Origin: Phytophthora sp. 'mugwort'
Lineage: Eukaryota; Oomycota; Peronosporomycetes; Peronosporales; Peronosporaceae
Direction of reading: 5' to 3'
Assembly (NCBI GenBank): GCA_033558025.1
Contig: JAUCEF010000014.1
Span: 744,001-808,000, forward strand
Length of the DNA stretch: 64,000 bases
Part shown: positions 42,330 to 50,891 of the stretch, in pieces
Layout: each line of letters opens with the position of its first letter
Position numbering within the stretch: position 1 is the stretch's first letter
The notes under the pieces: generated by a model
Databases searched by the model: none
What the model saw: only the letters and a program-made list of their open reading frames with translations
What the model was told of the DNA's origin: nothing
Made by a program: the position numbers and the translations under genes

Positions 42330-42440
42330 CAGAGAATCCCCGAGAGAATGTACCATCACCGAGTCTATCGTCCACATGGGACGCATGGGACGCATGGGAC
42401 GATAGACTCAGTGATGGTACATTCTCTCGGGGATTCTCTG
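42330..42440. repeat. 44-bp-arm hairpin, right-arm copy (one mismatch)
   Basis: Arms 42,330-42,373 and 42,397-42,440 around a 23-nt loop. Counterpart of 27,941-28,051 with one substitution (CTCAGTG for CTCGGTG). Confidence 0.9.
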
Positions 42441-42674
42441 ACCTTGCCTCCCCAATCAATCCTGATTGACGAGCTCCTTCGCTAAAGATTTCGTAAGAGA
42501 CTTATGGAAGATGACTGCGATGATCGGTTCAGGAACCTACATCATCAGGAGAAGCAGGAAACCACAGGTCAGTTGATTCGGCCATTCCTCACTCTTTCAC
42601 TTCTCATCTCGCCTACTTCCCGGCACTCAACATCAACCAACAGACCAACCCAAGCCAAGATCTCCGCCTTCAAG

Positions 42675-43502
42675 ATGCATTCCAAGATCCTCGTCATGAT
42701 GGGCCTGTGCGTCGCTGCCTCCGTCCTGCACGCGACCGAAGCCCGCAATGCTCCGCGTCGTCAACTCGGCTCGTACAAGGACTACGGACACCACCCGCAC
42801 AAGTATGACCATGACCACCGGAAGAAGCACCACAACGACAAGGACCACTCGCACTACCGTCGCCGCCTCGAAGAGAAGGACGTCAAGGCCAAGAATGCTG
42901 AGTCCTCGGACTACAGCTACGACAAAGACGATTATGGCCATGGTAACTATGACCACGATGACTACAATTACGGCGCTTATGCCTACAAACACGACGACTA
43001 CAAGCACAAGGGTTACGACTGCGATGACTATGACTACAAGGGCTATGGCGGTGGTCACAGCTACGGCCACAAGAGCTACGGCGGCGACTGCGACTACTAC
43101 AAAGACGACTACTACGGCCACGGCAATGACTACTACAGCTTCGGTGGGAAGGGTTACGGTGGCAAGGGCTACGATTACTACCCGGACTACTACAGCTTCG
43201 GTAGCAAGGGCTACGGTGGCAAGGGCTACGATTACTACCCGGACTACTACTCGTCGTACGGCTACCCGATCTACAGCTCCGGCTACGGCTACCCGAGCTA
43301 CGGCTACCCCAGCTACGGCCCCAGTTACGACTTCGGATACGAGTCTGGTACGTCGGGTGCTGAAGCTGGTAAGAAGGAGTCTGCGGCTGCTCCCACGGAT
43401 GCTGCCAACGCCAAGTCGGAACAGAAGGAGAGCAAGGCGACGTCGTCGAAGTCGTCAAAGGAAGCCAAGTCGGACGCCGCGGACAAGTCGAAGGATAAGT
43501 AA
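42675..43502 (+). CDS. Secreted Tyr/Gly/His-rich repeat protein (YGY-D)
   Basis: 275 residues, identical to YGY-C. Signal peptide, RRQLG, RRRLEEKD, Tyr-Gly repeats and the Ala/Lys/Ser tail as described there. An initiator-like block lies at 42,581-42,594, about 90 nt upstream, and an AATAAA poly(A) signal at 43,595-43,600, about 93 nt after the stop. Identity to the copy 15 kb away indicates a very recent duplication or ongoing gene conversion. Both copies are intact, so either or both could be expressed. The upstream hairpin and the 20-bp motif are retained. Confidence 0.83.
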   Translation: MHSKILVMMGLCVAASVLHATEARNAPRRQLGSYKDYGHHPHKYDHDHRKKHHNDKDHSHYRRRLEEKDVKAKNAESSDYSYDKDDYGHGNYDHDDYNYGAYAYKHDDYKHKGYDCDDYDYKGYGGGHSYGHKSYGGDCDYYKDDYYGHGNDYYSFGGKGYGGKGYDYYPDYYSFGSKGYGGKGYDYYPDYYSSYGYPIYSSGYGYPSYGYPSYGPSYDFGYESGTSGAEAGKKESAAAPTDAANAKSEQKESKATSSKSSKEAKSDAADKSKDK

Positions 43503-43723
43503 AAGATCTTGTAAGGTAGTTACGGGCGAAAGGCGATGTGGAAATGTGTAGCGTAGACAAAAAGAAACTGGCAGATGTGTCAAATACGAAAGCCAATAAA
43601 TGTGATCCCATTATTTTCATGTTGAAGTCGGTTCGGACTCAGATTATCATTGAATCTGAGTCTCTGTTTACGGCCGGATCACCACAATTCGACTCTTAAC
43701 TTAAGTCAGTTCACCCGCTCGCC

Positions 43724-44500
43724 ATGTCCATCAACCTTGTGGAGGACTCAGAGGCCTTCGAGGCCGCGCTGCATTTCGTGGACGAATACGTCGAGGCCGA
43801 CGTCGCAGTGCAGCAAAGCAAAGACGACGAGGCGGCTCTCTCGCTCGCGCTGGACGGTCTCCCATCGCCCACGGACTTGGCGCTAGTGGAGACCGAGTCG
43901 GACACTGTCGCGTCCGCCCACGCAGCTCAAATGACTGCCAAAACGAAGACCGAGAAAGGGTCAAAGACCGCAGCATCGAAGCCTAAAAGGGCGCTGAATT
44001 ACAACCCCAACAAAGCGCGGGAACAACAACGCAAGGAACTTTTGTACCTCCGAGAGAAGGTCGTGGAGATGGAGATGGAGCTTAAAGCCTTGCACAGCAC
44101 GCGGCGTCCCAAGACTCCGACGGAGGAGGAGGCTGATGGGGGAAGGGAAGAAAAAGGAAATGAAGTTGCAGCGTCATCTGGTCTGAATGCACCGCAAGTG
44201 TGGAAGGAGATGGCGGGTCATCAGCTGGAGCAGAGACTCAAGTCCGAAAGGGAGAACCGTAGGCTGAAGGTGGTGCTGGAGGGGCAAATCAAGATTGGCA
44301 AGAGCCTGGTCAAGCTTCTGGAGGCCACCTCGACCACACAGGTGGACTGTCCTCTCTGGATTTTATCCAGAGATGTTATGACGATACGAGTGCCAGTATT
44401 AATCACTATAGAAACGATTAGCTTGGGTATCTATGCTTTTTCGTTACCTATTTGCTTCAAAACGTCCTTACATTACCTTTATGATTTGGTACCTGTATAG
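43724..44500 (+). pseudogene. Truncated M96-like gene (exon 1 of M96L-2 only)
   Basis: Bases 43,724-44,341 repeat M96L-2 exon 1 (206 codons) with a couple of changes near the end (SLVKLLEA for SLAKLLEA). Just past the splice donor the similarity stops and the frame continues into unrelated sequence (VDCPLWILSRDVMTIRV) to a stop at 44,500. The START-like exons are absent. If transcribed, the product would be a stand-alone acidic plus coiled-coil protein that could bind and titrate the intact M96-like proteins; this is inference. It retains the same upstream region as the intact gene, including the short gap to a YGY gene. Confidence 0.75.
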
Positions 44501-46133
44501 ACTTCATAATATCCATTGTGAATGTTGCTTGAGTCTTTTACGGTCAACCTTCGCGCAACAGAGCAACGCCTGATGTCAGTGGCGTTGAGCGGTACAGCAA
44601 CTCAGGTGCCGTTCACACCAGCCTTCGCGATCACTAGACAAGTGTCAAGGACTAACGGTGAAAAAAATGGTTCTGGAGCCACTGCGACATCCAGCACGCC
44701 ACAATCCACAGCAGTCTTCGTTCTACGTTGCGGTGACGCAAGTGAAAACAATAAAGCAGCTATATCTCATGGAGCCGCTGACCTTAAGCGCCAGTTGCAA
44801 TCAATAAACGGCGGGAACGGTGCATAATACCGGTTTTAGACGTATTAGTCCACAGATTGTGCATCAGGTTCAGGAATCAAGTACAACGAATAACAGCTCA
44901 AACTTCCGATTTCAACAATGCACTCGTTTCCCCAAAAAGCGCGTTGTAGTGCTTATCCAAATGTCCTTGTAAGTCCTGGCGGATAGCATAGGTAAAGCTA
45001 ACAATGAGACAACGGAATGTCAGCGTTCATGATACATCAAACAGCAGCCTGTAAAATAAAATAGGCATAGTCAGGCACTCACACATAGCAACAGTAGAAG
45101 CGAGCAATACGTACCATCCCGAAAGAACTAGCGTACAATAACCCCGGGTCTCTGTACCTTTTCGATGCCAAAGGGGTTTTGGCGCTAGGGCCGGCGCCGG
45201 TCAACCAGCCGTTGCGACGCCTATACTTCGTCCCATAGACAGATCTGATCACATCAAACAAATGGCGACGGCTAACTGCGTCTTTTCATAATGCTTGCAC
45301 CTTGTTTTGCGATAAATGGAAATAAAGCGCAACGAGTTTTGGGTATTGCACTATCTTTCCGGAACGGAGTGGTAAGCTCGACGCTGGGCCCGCATCCGCA
45401 ATACGCAGGTTTCATATGGCTACGCGCTCGCATCGTAATCGCTCACCCTAGGTGGTGCCTCGTCAACGGAGATATTGCGTCGCCCACAGCGGTGCCACCT
45501 CTTGGGTATTATTGCTCGCTGACTAGATTTAATTTTGATGCAACCTTTAAAAAAGCGACTACAACTGGTTAAAAGGGCCATACTTGCCGTTCTTGCCCTC
45601 GCGAGCTCCTGTGGTCACTCGCTACTGCTTTGTGGACCCTCTCTTTCTCTCCAGAGCGACTCTTGGTGCATGATTTTCAGCGTGCAGCCCTGTTATCTAA
45701 TAGTTTGTATCAAATCGCTGCCCCGGGTTCCGCTTCAAGTGCACCGGTCACTTCGGTGGGCGAGGATCTTCTTTGGCCATTCCATTCCACAATGGCAACG
45801 TCTGCGTCGAAGCCGAGTGACGCCGTTTCCACTCCATCGCCGACCGAAGCGGTCAGATCCACGAATGTAAGTGCGGGCTCAAGGTCGTCCAAGGGAAGAT
45901 TCCGTTATGTTCCAAGCGTAAAGCAGCATACCCCCCCCCCCCGCTTCGCCTAAGAAGCAGCTTGCCACGACCAAACCGAAGACGACATCACCTCCAGCCG
46001 TTCCAATTGCTGTCCCAAAAGACGCTGATATAGCTGACGCCATGGCTGTCGACAGCGTGAATGCTATTGACCATGTTCGTCAGGCCACAGAGGCGGTGCT
46101 TGTAAAAACACACGGTAAGCATCCCTGACGCTT
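44501..46133. other. Region with a possible decayed Pro/Ser/Thr-rich frame, otherwise empty
   Basis: From about 45,793 a frame reads MATSASKPSDAVSTPSPTEA, breaks at a 12-C run (45,931-45,942) and continues in another frame as SPKKQLATTKPKTTSPPAV then DIADAMAVDSVNAIDHV to a stop near 46,127. It may be a retroelement or transposon accessory protein. The break sits at a homopolymer and might be a sequencing error. Nothing else was recognised. Confidence 0.35.
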
Positions 46134-46320
46134 CGCCCTGGTGGATGTTTACCACTCGAAGTCACAACGAAGAGCGACTTTTTTATCCTCTAGAGCCACA
46201 ACGAAGGGCACGCGTGCTGATTGGATGGGCTAGTGGTTTCGTCTATATATCTGAACAAGGTGTTATTTTTGGGGAGTCGTTTGCTTCATTTCCTCGCTGC
46301 AACAATATTCAACAAATAGG

Positions 46321-46480
46321 ATGCCGATAGACTTGCTGGCTGTGCATGGCTATAACGAAATGCAGTTGCATGCCACCTTCAAAAATGTAGGTGATGCAGG
46401 CGACTTTATTAAAGACTATGCCCTCAACGCTAACATGTCTATCAAGTGTGTCAAGAACCTCAGCAGCGAAGATCTGGTGC
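46321..46480 (+). pseudogene. MULE transposase N-terminal (zinc-cluster/FAR1-like) fragment
   Basis: The segment LHATFKNVGDAGDFIKDYAL followed by NANMSIKCVKN resembles the start of the DNA-binding domain of Mutator-like transposases (F.s.de...fi..ya). It stops before the catalytic core. Weak similarity by eye, supported by the surrounding MULE ends. Confidence 0.4.
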
Positions 46481-46740
46481 AACAGTCGGAAGAAAGCTCG
46501 CCGCACTGGTAGTACTCGAGCACGAAAACGAGGTCTCGCTCGATCTCGAAAGGCCCAGAGCTTGCCGATGAACGAGTGGCTGTCCAGCATCTCGAGCACC
46601 TTCTTCTTCTCCAGGAACATCTGCATCACCTGCATGCGCTGTCACTAGCTTGCTCTTTTTCAGTGTCTTGGCGACGTACATGCTCTTGGTCTTGCTGTCC
46701 TGCTTAGCACGACTTGTACCGCGAAGGTGCCGCCCCTGTG
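46480..46740 (-). pseudogene. Protein-kinase N-lobe fragment (AGC type) captured in the MULE
   Basis: Minus-strand frames read GGTFAVQVVLSRTSKTKSMY (Gly-rich loop region), YVAKTLKKSKLVTAH with the ATP-binding Lys in VAK, then FLEKKKVLEMLDSHSFIGKL, and after a frame change LVFVLEYYQCGEL (hinge). The order and spacing match the small lobe of AGC kinases (PKA/PKG/PDK1 style). At the GEL motif it joins unrelated sequence. Two or more frameshifts are present, so no active kinase. The parent gene is not in this window. Confidence 0.62.
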
Positions 46741-47089
46741 CCCTTGAGCAGCTTGGGGCCGTCCGGGTCGATGAGTACCGCGGGCTAGCATGTTACTTGA
46801 TAGTAAGTGGCTATCAGAATGAAACTTTCAGCAACAAGTCCTAACCAATCAGCACGCTTGTCCTTCGTTGTGGCGCTAGAGGATAAAGTCGCTCTTCGTT
46901 GTGGCTTTGAGTGATAAACATCCCGCTCTGGTATACACCACACGTATCGCAAAGCGTACCGTCCTCTCTAGCGATTTTGGATGGCGCACAGGTGAGCCTT
47001 ATGGGAGTAAGTGTTCCGAGCCCATTGGATTCCAAACACGGCAATCAAACTGCGGGCTGTCAAAGTGTGCTAAGAGTTCCTGAGTTCCT

Positions 47090-47251
47090 GCATGGGACTT
47101 GGGGCTTCTACAAATTCATGAAGAAGATCGGCGCGTTCTTGCAGTTTTCTGGCTCGGAGGCCATCCAGGAGGACTGCTAGTGATCCTCGCAAGTACGCAA
47201 GCGTCTGCGCGGAAGGCCTCGCCTGGCAGGCGCACCGCGACGCGTCTCGAA
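47090..47251 (+). repeat. Inverted pair of coding-like fragments, copy 1
   Basis: Translates to GTWGFYKFMKKIGAFLQFSG with stops soon after. On the reverse strand at 48,074-48,236 a better preserved copy reads TWDFYDFMEKIGAFSQLLWL, then HGGVYGEGLAWLVLRDGSRY. The source protein was not recognised. Confidence 0.55.
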
Positions 47252-47369
47252 ACCGGGCCACGAGGAAGAACGCCCTCGACCCAGACACGTCGACTCCTAC
47301 GGCTACCTCAACAGGCGTGGATTCCTCGAGGATACAGAAGCTCTGCAAACGCAGTCTCGATCAGCTCGA

Positions 47370-47727
47370 GTTAAAGCAACTTCGGGTTTTAAGCACCTTT
47401 GAGCACCTTTGAGCAATTTTGAGCACCATCTGAACACCTTGTACCATTTTGAAGTTGCACAAAGGTGCTCTTGGGACAGGTATCACTGCCTCTTTGACAC
47501 CAAAGCAAAAGCTAATTTACACGCTACCCTATCGCCCAGCTAAGCACCTAACGACCCTAAGAAAGGGGGCAGAACCCTAAGCCGAGCTAGATCTAATCGT
47601 GCTTGGTCCCGGGTTTAAGTCCGCGTGCTTCTCACACGGAGCTTAACCCACAGGCGCTGCTTCAACTTGCCAAGCTGACTCGGTTTCACTCCCCCCCCGA
47701 CTGGGGTTAGACCAAAGTTGCTTTAAC
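47370..47727. mobile_element. Small inverted-repeat element (MITE-like), 358 bp
   Basis: GTTAAAGCAACTT (47,370-47,382) and its inverse AAGTTGCTTTAAC (47,715-47,727) bound a non-coding stretch with several GAGCACCTTT repeats near the left end. If the outer TTAA on each side is the target site, the element would belong with piggyBac-type MITEs (TIR AGCAACTT), but the short TIR does not start with CC. Confidence 0.45.
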
Positions 47728-47962
47728 GGGTGTCGTCTCGATCGCATTTCCGCTGTCCGCCAGGAATTTGGCAGGCGTTCGGGCGACATGATGTCAAGCC
47801 GTTAGCCAAAAACGATGTGGGGCCGGCTCATGACAAGGGCCGTGGATTCCGCTGATAAACAGCTTCAGCATTAAGCCAGGCCGGGAACATATCGTCAAAT
47901 GACGCCTGGCCACTCCAGTAACCGCCGCTATTCATTTTGATCAGCAGCCTCGTCGTCCTGCT

Positions 47963-48250
47963 CTACATATTGTTTTCGCCGACCTCGACGTCTTCGTTGC
48001 ACGCATGTTGAAGTAGGTAGGAATGGATAGAGTCTGTGTATAGAACGTCCCCAAGCATGGCATGGTATCGAGATCCATCGCGCAGCACCAGCCAGGCGAG
48101 GCCTTCCCCGTAGACGCCTCCGTGCTTGCGAGGGTCGCTAGCAGTCCTCCCTGGGTGGCCTCCGAGCCATAAAAGCTGCGAGAACGCGCCGATCTTCTCC
48201 ATGAAATCGTAGAAATCCCAAGTCTCAGTGCAAAATTGCAGGAGCATCAA
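47963..48250 (-). pseudogene. Unrecognised fragment, inverted copy 2 (FYDFMEKIGAF)
   Basis: 95-residue frame including TWDFYDFMEKIGAFSQLLWL, GGVYGEGLAWLVLRDGSRY and VLYTDSIHSYLLQHAC. The first 160 bp are repeated inverted at 47,090-47,251, where it is broken. No start context or domain recognised; probably part of a larger duplicated gene or transposon. Confidence 0.35.
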
Positions 48251-49378
48251 GCGCGCATTGACTGCTCACAGCTTCATCCTGCATATATTCACGGTTTTAC
48301 TGCATCCATTGTCACCTCTACGCGGTTTAGCTGCTCCACTTACCGCGTTCTATTACGCGCCTTCTTCACACCAAGGGATTTCCGCGATTCAGTCGTCTAG
48401 AAACATCCTTTTTGCTCATTACCTACATACCTATTAATTTTCATTATCGCTTGTGTAAGATGGTGGAGCCCCGAGTTTCCCGGAGAGGGTCACGCCACCC
48501 CCTAGCTGATCACCGGGAGGCATGGACGCACGCGGCCACAGCGGAGAGATTCCCAAAACGTTGAGCCACGGAGATGCATCATCGCACCTCAACGAAACCA
48601 ACTCCAGGCCAAGCGTGCGAAACCAACTTAAAAATTCTCAAGCTAACGGCCGACGTCCGTTAGGCAACGGACGATTCATCTCCCCTGTATCTCCTAGGTA
48701 ACGGATCAGTTTGCATCTTGGACTACTTCCTTTTTAATGGAACTCATTCTTTATTTTTCCAAGTCCTCCGCATCCAGACTCCGATCGTTCACAGAACACG
48801 TGACAATTTCGAAATTCGAGTGAAAACTCTGTACGACGTATTGAGACAACACCGTAACCATCCGGTTAAGTACACGTATTTGTGCATGCACCCCAAGAAG
48901 ACACCTCGACCTGTCGAAGAAGTCTCGCCAAACCTGCGACCCCGACAGCAACGAAGACTGACGAGGAAGACGCCATGGATGCGTCATCCCAAGAACAAGC
49001 TTCTCGGGCTCTACAAATGACGGGACCTGGAATGTCCAACCCGTCTCCTCCATCGGCGGCAGACGCCTCTGCCAGGTGTCGCCCCTGGAACCAGAGATGG
49101 CCTTCGACGTACCCCCAGGAAACTCGGGCGAGCGGACGAGCAGGGATATCGACAGTGTGGGAACCGGATCTGCTCCAACCGAAAGAACTCGACTCCGGGG
49201 ACAGCTTGTTCCGACGTCCCAGACTTCCTTGCAGCATATCCGGCTAGGACCAATTCTCAGGATAAGCAATGAGCAGCTTACGACGCCGCCGAGCAGTTTT
49301 TGTTAATGTGACTGCTCTTGGGAAGCGCGCGTGGTCGATGCTGCTCACGACTACATCGCCCACGTCGCCACTCGTTCT
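48251..49378. other. Probable retroelement-derived sequence, no intact gene
   Basis: A frame from about 48,882 (MHAPQEDTSTCRRSLAKPA) and overlapping frames on both strands are Pro/Ser/Arg-rich and look like LTR/gag leader debris. Not a confident gene. Confidence 0.3.
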
Positions 49379-49413
49379 CGTGCATAGCAGCGGTGCAGCC
49401 GCTGCTATGCACG
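49379..49413. repeat. Perfect hairpin, 15-bp arms
   Basis: CGTGCATAGCAGCGG, loop TGCAG, CCGCTGCTATGCACG. It lies within a GC-rich stretch where GCGCGC-TGG motifs also recur. Confidence 0.75.
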
Positions 49414-49845
49414 ACCATGCGCGCTGGAAGCGCGCATGGGTCCGGCGCACACGCGTACAGCAACGGCCATAAAGCAGAAGCAACTCCGCGGAATGATGTA
49501 GTCCACAAGAGTTAATTTCGGGCGATTGACCGCATGGACAGCGTCGATCCGGCGGTGACGAAAGAGGTCACCATGGTTCGCAGCATGAACCACCCACAAC
49601 ACGAAATGGTGCACCCCGCACCCCGACGACGAGCGCTCCGCTCATCGTCAGGTTGGGTCTTTGGGCCTCAGAGATAAAAAAAAATACAGTCGAAGAAGTT
49701 GTTTCTAACAAGTGTTTTTGTGAGTGTTAGGAGAGACGGGGACGGTACAGCTAGCAGTTGCAGCGTGAACTGGTCCTCGGACGTCGTGCCTGGCATCGAG
49801 ACGTGCATTCGTGCTAGCTGTGCGAGGGCTAGTATCTGTAGCAGT

Positions 49846-50138
49846 AGTTCTGAATCCGTTCGAGTAGTTTTGACTCCATTCGAGTAAATCTGAATCCGTT
49901 CGAGTAGTTTTGAGCCCCTTCGAGTAAATCTGCACCTGTTCGAGTCAAAGTGGAGTTTGGATTTAGAACTACTCGAAGGGATTCGGAACTATTCGAACGG
50001 AATCAGATTTACTCGAATGAATTGAGATTAATTCGAATGAATTGAGATTAACTCGAAGGGATTCAGAACTACTCAAATTAGATTGAGATTAATTCGAACG
50101 GAATCAGAATACTCGAAGGGATTCAAAATATTATTCGA
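49846..50138. repeat. Palindromic minisatellite (TTCGAGTA repeats, inverted halves)
   Basis: About 49,846-49,945 holds tandem units of roughly 22-25 bp such as TGAATCCGTTCGAGTAGTTT. From about 49,960 to 50,138 the same units run in the opposite orientation (CTACTCGAAGGGATTC, ACTCGAATGAATTGAG). The two halves can therefore fold back on each other over 100 bp or more. Confidence 0.8.
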
Positions 50139-50891
50139 TCATACTTGTGAGCCTGGTATCAAAGCACAAAAAAACGTTTCTGGAAGTTTATGGATAAGCT
50201 CCTCGGGATAGAGGGCTTTGGTAATCGCGAGCGTATGGAGAGGGTAAATGTATTCATCGATTGATGTGGCTACCAGCCTACTAATCTCAGTAATACGGGT
50301 GCACTTGCGAAGTTGCCTGTTGAAGATGGTAACAAATCGATATTTCAAAAGCTGATGGGATCCTTCGTGTGCCCCCGACTCCAGCTCCTTGTGTGTGATT
50401 GTTTCGAAGGGCGGCGCGGGCGGATGAGCGTTGAGCACGTCGGCCGCGGATTCGATCAGGCTCCAGAACGGTGGTGAAGGGAGCTGGAGCTTCATGTTGC
50501 AGCATTTGGAGAGCTGAAGGTGCCTTCCGGGAGACACAACAGCTCCCAGGCATCGTGCTTGGTGTGTATCGTGCCACCAAGCTGAGGTATAGCTTCCACT
50601 CCGGCCTGTGAGTCTGTATAGGGATTTTGAGGCCGGTGGTGCGTCGAGGTGCTGGCGGCGACTGTGGGAGCTCTTCCTGAGAAGGCTGCACGGCGGATGC
50701 CCAGGCAAGCTCAAATGTAGCTGTCGTGGGAAGTTCAGCCATTGCAGACGGCGTGATATTTGCAAGGGCACTGGTTGGAGTCGGGGGGAAACTTGTAGGA
50801 GCTCCGATGTCTTATTCTGAACGAGAGGTAGACAAAGATGTTTGCTTTTGGTCAGTAATAAGCTAGAAGACAGGTAGACCTTTTGCTGCAC
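50139..50891 (-). CDS. Hypothetical protein, 250 residues, doubtful
   Basis: Open from 50,891 to a stop at 50,139. The N-terminal half is Ser/Pro/Leu/Arg-rich and unconvincing. The C-terminal part (KYRFVTIFNRQLRKCTRITE, TSIDEYIYPLHTLAITKALY) looks more like real protein. An overlapping frame (50,742-50,287) has equally plausible composition in the first half (MAELPTTATFELAWASAV), so the original gene may have been frameshifted around 50,430. No family recognised. Confidence 0.3.
   Translation of the reverse strand: MQQKVYLSSSLLLTKSKHLCLPLVQNKTSELLQVSPRLQPVPLQISRRLQWLNFPRQLHLSLPGHPPCSLLRKSSHSRRQHLDAPPASKSLYRLTGRSGSYTSAWWHDTHQARCLGAVVSPGRHLQLSKCCNMKLQLPSPPFWSLIESAADVLNAHPPAPPFETITHKELESGAHEGSHQLLKYRFVTIFNRQLRKCTRITEISRLVATSIDEYIYPLHTLAITKALYPEELIHKLPETFFCALIPGSQV

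Larger units (their letters stand above)
41715..44341 (+). repeat. Inverted repeat 2, right arm
   Basis: Reverse-complement match to 26,040-28,651. It contains GYG-D, the hairpin, YGY-D and M96-like exon 1. It ends within a few bases of the exon-1 splice donor (CAG|GTG). The inner end (41,715-41,900) has diverged more than the rest. Confidence 0.9.
46134..46932. mobile_element. Mutator-like (MULE-type) non-autonomous element with captured gene fragment
   Basis: Long terminal inverted repeats of about 85-90 bp: 46,143-46,232 (starting GGATGTTTACCACTC) and 46,838-46,923 (reverse complement GGATGTTTATCACTC). Both contain CACAACGAAGAGCGACTT. They are flanked by a 9-bp target duplication, CGCCCTGGT (46,134-46,142) and CGCTCTGGT (46,924-46,932), one mismatch. 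Long TIRs plus a 9-bp duplication are typical of Mutator-like elements. Inside are a possible transposase DNA-binding-domain fragment and an opposite-strand protein-kinase fragment. Confidence 0.75.

Noticed and set aside
26040..44341. Assembly duplication as the explanation of inverted repeat 2
   Set aside because: Not excluded, but the arms differ at several positions (hairpin mismatch, GYG tail, exon-1 end) and have different flanks, so two real copies are more likely.
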